From Nitrospirota bacterium (lineage in GTDB: Bacteria > Nitrospirota > Thermodesulfovibrionia > Thermodesulfovibrionales > JdFR-88): a stretch of 36,444 bases of DNA. A program made the position numbers and the translations under genes. Positions within the stretch are counted from its first letter, which is position 1; the number at the start of each line of letters is the position of its first letter. The stretch lies in the NCBI GenBank assembly GCA_021789555.1, contig JAJYJK010000006.1, positions 1-36,444 of the forward strand, in the 5' to 3' direction. Below, one piece after another: positions 32,871 through 36,444 of this stretch. The notes below the pieces were generated by a model. That model worked only from the letters and a program-made list of their open reading frames with translations, was not told the origin of the DNA and did no database searches.

Positions 32871-33222
32871 GAGATGTGAGAGTAGTGTTAAAAGCCTCCG
32901 CATGTGAGACGGTCAAAGGGGCTGTGTTTAAAGCAAAAAAACCGAGGACAGTCGCGGTCGCAAGGACTTTGAGTATCCGATCCCAATACGGCCGGCTGGC
33001 CTCGCTGGCCTTGCTCTTGCGGGCCAGGGCGATTACATAGGCCGGATCATCGCCGGCAAGCAGGGCAATTCTAATACAGGTTTCATCAGTGGGAACGCTG
33101 CCGCCCCCCATGATACTGCATATAGCAGCCTGAGTGATCTCGCTTTTCATAGCTAATTGTCTGTCGCTTTTAATTCCGAGGCGGATTTTTACGTTTTGAA
33201 GATAGGCAACTATTTCAGTCAT
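32845..33222 (-). CDS. Element regulator: helix-turn-helix domain plus C-terminal membrane segment
   Basis: 125 residues from ATG 33222, which has GGGAGGA a few nt upstream. Residues about 5-65 form a Cro/XRE-like helix-turn-helix (VKIRLGIKSDRQLAMKSEIT...IMGGGSVPTDETCIRIALLAGDDPAYVIAL). WDRILKVLATATVLGFFALNT (about 80-100) is a single membrane segment, then a short tail. Small HTH proteins with one C-terminal membrane helix (DUF3693-like) are common in filamentous phages and other small mobile elements. The last residues CILC and the stop are encoded by the dif core and XerD arm, so the 3' end of the gene was completed by integration or is shared with the element's own attachment site. Probably controls the divergent replication gene. 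Confidence 0.72.
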   Translation of the reverse strand: MTEIVAYLQNVKIRLGIKSDRQLAMKSEITQAAICSIMGGGSVPTDETCIRIALLAGDDPAYVIALARKSKASEASRPYWDRILKVLATATVLGFFALNTAPLTVSHAEAFNTTLTSQTPLCILC

Positions 33223-33435
33223 TTCAATCCTCCCAGATTGTAATGATTGATTATAAACACCGTTAATAAGCATGTCAATGCGCTGTGGAATTAGAAACCG
33301 GGCTCTTAGTAAAGATTTTTCAATAGTATGGGCCACCGTCTGAGCTGTAGTAGGGGGCGGCGGGGGCTCATTTTTCTTGATTACGATTATGCAGGAAGTT
33401 AATAGCAATAAAAGGATAAAAGCCAATTTTTTCAT
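32845..33435 (-). CDS. Alternative long form: lipoprotein-like N-terminus in frame with the HTH regulator
   Basis: The same frame is open to an ATG at 33435 with a very strong ribosome site (AAGGAGGG, 7 nt upstream). The extra 71 residues begin MKKLAFILLLLLTSC, a lipoprotein-type signal, followed by a short basic stretch and a PPPPP run. A secreted lipoprotein carrying a cytoplasmic DNA-binding domain makes no topological sense, so either two products are made from nested starts or a separate small lipoprotein gene has lost its stop codon and fused to the regulator. A short Pro-rich lipoprotein recalls Rz1-type spanins or lysis proteins of phages, but that is speculation. Confidence 0.4.
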   Translation of the reverse strand: MKKLAFILLLLLTSCIIVIKKNEPPPPPTTAQTVAHTIEKSLLRARFLIPQRIDMLINGVYNQSLQSGRIEMTEIVAYLQNVKIRLGIKSDRQLAMKSEITQAAICSIMGGGSVPTDETCIRIALLAGDDPAYVIALARKSKASEASRPYWDRILKVLATATVLGFFALNTAPLTVSHAEAFNTTLTSQTPLCILC

Positions 33436-33553
33436 TTAAAAGCCCTCCTTGCAGACTTTATCGTGTTGTTTCTAAGAAAACTTTAAAGAAAAAAACAAAC
33501 ATATGTTGATTTTAAAATTTTAGGTTGCAAGTAAAATCAATAACTTACGTTTA

Positions 33554-33643
33554 GGGGGGGGTGTCATGGATGAGACGGGGGGGTGTCATGGATGAGACGG
33601 GGGGGTGTCATGGATGAGACGGGGGGTGTCATGGATGAGACGG
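33554..33643. repeat. Four iteron-like 22-bp direct repeats with G-runs
   Basis: TGTCATGGATGAGACGG plus a G-run occurs at 33562-33583, 33584-33605, 33606-33626 (one G shorter) and 33627-33643, preceded by eight Gs at 33554-33561. The units abut with no spacers, so this is not a CRISPR. Tandem ~22-bp repeats directly upstream of a gene for a DNA-binding replication-type protein are the layout of an iteron replication origin. The five G-runs on one strand could also form G-quadruplexes. The adjoining 33436-33553 is A/T-rich and otherwise without a gene. Confidence 0.75.
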
Positions 33644-33685
33644 AAAAATTGCAGGTTTTTAAAGATTACTAACATTGAGAAATCG

Positions 33686-33715
33686 TTGACAATATGTATA
33701 AACGCCGTTTAATAT
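33686..33715 (+). promoter_or_regulatory. Promoter of the element's replication-type gene
   Basis: TTGACA (33686-33691), an 18-bp spacer, and TAATAT (33710-33715), with the ATG only 7 nt further on and no Shine-Dalgarno sequence: a leaderless arrangement. It lies about 40 bp after the iteron-like repeats, so a repeat-bound initiator could autoregulate it. Confidence 0.55.
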
Positions 33716-33722
33716 ACCGTCA

Positions 33723-34484
33723 ATGGATTACAAAGAGCCATATATCATACCGGCTGAACTCTTTGAAAATCCTAGATTATTCCCTGCGGCGAAGATTCTG
33801 TGGGCGTTCATCGCAAAATCTCAAAAGAAAAAAGAAGAGCGCGTCAATAAGGAATTTGCGAGTTTTTTAAATATATCTCGAGCGACGCTAATCCGCCTAA
33901 AAGCCCATCTCGCCGCCCACGGCTATCTCGAAAAGCGGGTTTCTAAGGGCCAGATTCGCTATTTGCCCATTGATCCGGTCCTGAAAGCCCAACGGAAAAT
34001 CGAATTATTCATGACCGTGACCCGCTTTTTCAAGGAAATTCCGTCCTCGCTGCTGCTTTCCCTGCTCAATGAGGACCCCGAGAAACTACTGTTCGTCCTA
34101 GAGGTCTTGGAATGGACCTATCGGAAGGCCTCTGACCCCCCCAGATATCCCGATCGGCTCCTTAAAAAGGCATATCACCGCGGCGTGAATCCGGATCCAG
34201 ATTATAACCCTGGCTTCTGGGAGCTTGAAATACGCCATTCGGAGCTTTTAAAGGCCCGCATAGAAATAAAAAAACAAGCGGATCAGAGCCGGGCCGAAGA
34301 TCTAAAGACGCATTTCAAATTCAGTATATGGCTGGAAAGCGCTTCCGTGGCCGATATCATGGCACTGCGGAAGCTTGCGATAGAGAAGCTAAACGGCGGA
34401 GCTCCGAAAGAGGAATTTTTGCGTGAGCCCTTGATAAAAATCGAGATGTCGAAGATCTGGGAGGATCAACATGAAAGAAATTAG
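33723..34484 (+). CDS. Winged-helix DNA-binding protein, candidate replication initiator of the element
   Basis: 253 residues. The N-terminal ~80 residues (FENPRLFPAAKILWAFIAKSQ...VNKEFASFLNISRATLIRLKAHLAAHGYLEKRVSKGQIRYLPI) are a clear winged helix, of the type found at the N-terminus of plasmid and phage replication proteins such as lambda O-like and RepA-like proteins. The rest (about 95-253) is helical and charged, with no nuclease or helicase motif I recognise. Placement immediately after four direct repeats and a promoter, as first gene of a run of small overlapping genes, suggests the initiator that binds those repeats. A transcription factor is the alternative. Lower GC than the chromosomal genes by eye. 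Confidence 0.65.
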   Translation: MDYKEPYIIPAELFENPRLFPAAKILWAFIAKSQKKKEERVNKEFASFLNISRATLIRLKAHLAAHGYLEKRVSKGQIRYLPIDPVLKAQRKIELFMTVTRFFKEIPSSLLLSLLNEDPEKLLFVLEVLEWTYRKASDPPRYPDRLLKKAYHRGVNPDPDYNPGFWELEIRHSELLKARIEIKKQADQSRAEDLKTHFKFSIWLESASVADIMALRKLAIEKLNGGAPKEEFLREPLIKIEMSKIWEDQHERN

Positions 34485-34785
34485 GCTTCGTATGCGGGAT
34501 TTCAGTTTGCATCCCCAGGTGTTTCAGGCGACGCTCCAGGAATATATTTCCACCTATTGCGCTTTCAAAAATGATCCCTCGAACGAAAAAGCCGAAGATT
34601 TTATCCAGATCGGTATTTTCCTTTGCCTATATGCATTCTTTCCCACGATGCAAAAGAGATTCATGGAAACGGGGAATCTCGATACCCTCACGGCTGCGCT
34701 GATCGAGAACATAAACGATAACCTGATAATGATCGAAGATTTTTTAAAAAAAGGAGGTGATTCAGATTGGACAACAAGGTTTTAA
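34471..34785 (+). CDS. Element protein, small helical, unknown function
   Basis: 104 residues, beginning inside the last 14 bp of the preceding gene with GGGAGG 6 nt upstream of its ATG. Predicted all-helical: an amphipathic N-terminal half (FQATLQEYISTYCAF), a hydrophobic stretch FIQIGIFLCLYAFFPTM (about residues 44-60) that might be a buried helix or a membrane segment, and an acidic C-terminal helix. No family recognised. The tight overlap shows it belongs to the element's operon. Confidence 0.65.
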   Translation: MKEIRLRMRDFSLHPQVFQATLQEYISTYCAFKNDPSNEKAEDFIQIGIFLCLYAFFPTMQKRFMETGNLDTLTAALIENINDNLIMIEDFLKKGGDSDWTTRF

Positions 34786-34964
34786 TTTTCTACGCGGCGA
34801 TGCTGGGCTTTTGCTTAGGGATGCTAGTCGCCGCCCTGGATGGTAGAAGGCAGGACTTCGATAGCGAAACTTTCACGTTGGGAATAAAAGTGGGGATGGC
34901 TTTCAAGAATGTTGAGCTGGCAGACAGAATAATATCGGGGGGCGAAAATGCTAAACCGGATTAA
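34767..34964 (+). CDS. Element small membrane protein
   Basis: 65 residues. TTG start at 34767 preceded by AAGGAGGTGA, an almost ideal ribosome site, 6 nt away, inside the end of the preceding gene. VLIFYAAMLGFCLGMLVAAL (about residues 5-24) is a membrane helix, followed by a charged cytoplasmic or periplasmic tail (RRQDFDSETFTLGIK...GGENAKPD). Size and layout would suit a minor structural or membrane-associated viral protein, but no family is recognised. Overlaps the next gene by 17 bp. Confidence 0.6.
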   Translation: MDNKVLIFYAAMLGFCLGMLVAALDGRRQDFDSETFTLGIKVGMAFKNVELADRIISGGENAKPD

Positions 34965-35151
34965 AGCGGGGAAATGTCCGGATTGTGGCGGCACGTTGCA
35001 GCTGGGGACCCGCGAATTCACGGATAACCTGCACGGCTTCATGACCACGGAACGCTTTCTATGGTGCCCTAATCGCAGCTGCACTTTCGAGAAAATCTAT
35101 TTCAAGGCGAGCAAGGCAATGGTAAGACATGGATCAGGAAAGTCTACTTGA
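34948..35151 (+). CDS. Element zinc-ribbon protein
   Basis: 67 residues with C10-P-D-C13 and C40-P-N-R-S-C45, a probable four-cysteine zinc ribbon, followed by a basic C-terminus (FKASKAMVRHGSGKST). Such small zinc ribbons in mobile elements often bind nucleic acid or act as transcription modulators. Starts within the previous gene and ends within the next candidate gene. Function unknown. Confidence 0.65.
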   Translation: MLNRIKAGKCPDCGGTLQLGTREFTDNLHGFMTTERFLWCPNRSCTFEKIYFKASKAMVRHGSGKST

Positions 35152-35449
35152 TACGATAGCGGTCGGGATCAAGCGGCACATGGCCGAGGGCCGCCGCGTG
35201 CTTTTGCCTTGGCAAGGTTGGGATATCCTGATTTACGACCCTCATTTAACGGGCTGTAAATCAATCGGTATATTGTTAAAAAAGGAGGAAATCGATAATG
35301 CCGGACGAGACGACTCAGGAGGGGGAAAAGGGAAAAAAGGAATCACGCGGGGTCAAACCGGGCACGGCGCGGGGTCCGTATGTAAAAAAGCCGGAAAAAG
35401 GGTGCAAGGAAGACTTGGACGCCGCCTTCCTTCGCATCCAAGCGCTTGA
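35129..35449 (+). CDS. Element hypothetical protein with a long tail overlapping the next gene
   Basis: 106 residues if the whole frame is used. The first ~55 residues (MDQESLLDTIAVGIKRHMAEGRRVLLPWQG...GCKSIGILLKKEEIDN) look like an ordinary small folded protein. The rest is Gly/Lys/Arg-rich and lies over the start of the next gene in another frame, where that gene has a strong ribosome site. A 152-bp overlap is long even for a compact element, so the tail may be chance or a frameshift may fuse the first part to another frame. Low certainty. Confidence 0.4.
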   Translation: MDQESLLDTIAVGIKRHMAEGRRVLLPWQGWDILIYDPHLTGCKSIGILLKKEEIDNAGRDDSGGGKGKKGITRGQTGHGAGSVCKKAGKRVQGRLGRRLPSHPSA

Positions 35450-35567
35450 GGACAAAGTGACTCGCATGGAGGACAAAGGCAAAAAAGAGGAGCCCGCGGC
35501 AGAGCCCATAAAGAAACTCGCTGAGAAGGCCGCTATGCCGCCCGCTGAAGAGGAGGACTGGCTATGA
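35298..35567 (+). CDS. Element protein, charged with predicted coiled coil
   Basis: 89 residues. The ATG has AAAAAAGGAGGA 9 nt upstream. The N-terminal 40 residues are Lys/Gly/Glu-rich and disordered; LDAAFLRIQALEDKVTRMED (about residues 41-60) is a heptad-like coiled coil; the end is acidic (PAEEEDWL). Probably cytoplasmic. No family recognised. It overlaps the next gene by 4 bp. Confidence 0.6.
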   Translation: MPDETTQEGEKGKKESRGVKPGTARGPYVKKPEKGCKEDLDAAFLRIQALEDKVTRMEDKGKKEEPAAEPIKKLAEKAAMPPAEEEDWL

Positions 35568-35977
35568 AGGAAAAATCGGTAGACGGCAGCATGGAGGAGC
35601 TCGAACAAGAATTATCGGACGCACCAGATGGCCCAGGAGGGCCGAACGGGGAGGGGGGCGCTACCCCAGTACCCCCCAATCTTGAAGACCTCGACCTGGA
35701 TAAGCTCATCGAGGACATAGGCCCCGAGAATTTAGCTCAGATGGCTATCAAGGTGGCAAACGACTGGTGTACCCGCAATCAGCTGAAACCCCTAAACGAT
35801 CTCCAATGCGTTCTGGTCAAAAAAGGTCTTTCCGCCTGTCTGCTCAAATGGAAGATCGATACCAAGGCGGCCCCCGAGTGGATACTCGCGGCTGGCATTC
35901 TATGGGTCATTTATGACAAGTACAACGAGCGTAAAAAATTACTGGCCGAGAAGGCCCCGGAAAAGGAGCCGGCATGA
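35564..35977 (+). CDS. Element protein with acidic linker and one hydrophobic segment
   Basis: 137 residues. Residues 1-50 are acidic with a Gly/Pro-rich stretch (DAPDGPGGPNGEGG), residues 55-102 are helical with three Cys, EWILAAGILWVIYDKY (about 105-120) is a hydrophobic segment that may span the membrane, and the end is charged. ATGA overlaps at both ends tie it to its neighbours. A membrane-associated structural protein of a virus would fit, but this is inference. Confidence 0.6.
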   Translation: MKEKSVDGSMEELEQELSDAPDGPGGPNGEGGATPVPPNLEDLDLDKLIEDIGPENLAQMAIKVANDWCTRNQLKPLNDLQCVLVKKGLSACLLKWKIDTKAAPEWILAAGILWVIYDKYNERKKLLAEKAPEKEPA

Positions 35978-36090
35978 AGAAAATCAAACGGGGAGTCCTT
36001 TGCCCTGATTGCGGCAGGAAGACGCCGAAGGGCAAGCGAAAATATTTCCTGATCTGTCGGCATTGCCTCGCTGTGATCAGATTGACATGA
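35974..36090 (+). CDS. Tiny element zinc-ribbon protein
   Basis: 38 residues, very basic, with C10-P-D-C13 and C28-R-H-C31: two Cys knuckles that could bind one zinc ion. Start and stop both overlap neighbours as ATGA (35974 and 36087), strong evidence that it is translated. The CPDC knuckle is shared with the 67-residue zinc-ribbon protein at 34948. Nucleic-acid binding is plausible. Confidence 0.6.
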   Translation: MKKIKRGVLCPDCGRKTPKGKRKYFLICRHCLAVIRLT

Positions 36091-36444
36091 CCAGGACAAT
36101 CATTGGAATGCAGCGTCAGGGGAAAACAGAGCTTACCAAGTATTTCATACGCCGGCGACGCCGGCCCGTGATCATCGTCAATCCCCTCGACGAGAAATAT
36201 CCAGGCATTAAATTCGCCGAATATGGGATCGTGAAGCCCCATCTGGAGCTTGTCAGGTACATCAATCGCCGCGGGCTCCAGATATCCATTCCGCTTAACT
36301 TTGTGACTGGGCAGAAAGAGCATTTCAGGGTCGCCTGCGAGATCGTTAAGCGCTGTAAGGACGTCATGCTCGTGGCCGACGAGATCGATATGTTCGACTC
36401 CCCGAATAATACCGATCCGACATTCATGAAGTTGATCCAATACG
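36087..36444 (+). CDS. P-loop ATPase (HerA/FtsK or viral packaging type), truncated by window end
   Basis: The first 119 residues are visible. Walker A is G7-x4-GKT (GMQRQGKT, 7-14) at the very N-terminus; VIIVNPLDEKYPG follows the first helix, and KDVMLVADEID (about 91-101) is a Walker B with catalytic Glu E99. Walker A at the extreme N-terminus and a short distance to Walker B match the compact genome-packaging ATPases of tailless viruses (P9/A32 type) and also the HerA-like and Zot-like families. There is no membrane segment in the visible part. The choice between these needs the missing C-terminal half. It is the probable DNA-translocating or assembly motor of the element. Confidence 0.75.
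   Translation, partial: MTRTIIGMQRQGKTELTKYFIRRRRRPVIIVNPLDEKYPGIKFAEYGIVKPHLELVRYINRRGLQISIPLNFVTGQKEHFRVACEIVKRCKDVMLVADEIDMFDSPNNTDPTFMKLIQY

Noticed and set aside
33554-33643. Possible CRISPR array
   Set aside because: The four repeats abut directly with no unique spacers and there are no cas genes nearby.
1-36444. tRNA or rRNA genes
   Set aside because: I saw no cloverleaf-like segment with a T-loop GTTCGA block in an intergenic region and no rRNA-like stretch; a covariance search would settle it.

Overview
The window (36.4 kb, mostly GC-rich) looks like the chromosome of an anaerobic or microaerophilic Gram-negative bacterium that is not a standard proteobacterial model. The supporting genes are the futalosine menaquinone enzymes MqnE and MqnC, GatA/GatB transamidation, LarB, HslVU, a six-haem c-type cytochrome, and an LPS-assembly cluster (MsbA-like flippase, heptosyltransferase-like enzyme, four GT2 enzymes, O-antigen ligase). 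The mix resembles Nitrospirota (Thermodesulfovibrionia) or Desulfobacterota; that placement is inference.

Layout. 1-125: end of a probable IS21-like insertion sequence. 126-5138 (+): response regulator, valS, a beta-repeat membrane protein and nadC. 5313-8203 (-): gatA-gatB, bracketed by GC-rich palindromic repeats. 8463-11364 (+): msbA-like and GT9 genes, converging on a minus-strand LPS operon (16630-11429: DUF3108 protein, three GT2 enzymes, O-antigen ligase, GT2). 16655-22986 (+): hisA, hisF, tilS, gltX, gpsA, larB. 22995-28999 (-): trxB; mqnE-mqnC; a radical SAM/SPASM enzyme translationally coupled to a 36-residue peptide; an outer-membrane barrel; a small membrane protein. 29208-31750 (-): hslV, hslU, rlpA. 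32093-32683 (+): multihaem cytochrome c.

From about 32843 the character changes. A sequence identical to the XerD arm plus core of Escherichia coli dif (17 of 17 bases) abuts a degenerate XerC arm. To its right lies a compact element of small overlapping genes: a HTH-plus-membrane-segment regulator read toward the dif site, four 22-bp G-rich iteron-like repeats, a winged-helix replication-type protein, small membrane and zinc-ribbon proteins, and a P-loop ATPase cut off by the window end. I read this as an element integrated at the chromosomal dif site by the host XerCD recombinases, possibly a small virus of a poorly described type. It is the most interesting region here. Its far end and any capsid genes are outside the window.

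Recurring themes: several genes have a -10-like hexamer only 6-8 nt before the start codon and no Shine-Dalgarno sequence (possible leaderless mRNAs); many operon neighbours overlap as ATGA; and small palindromic repeats have entered coding sequence (hisA C-terminus, hisF loop).
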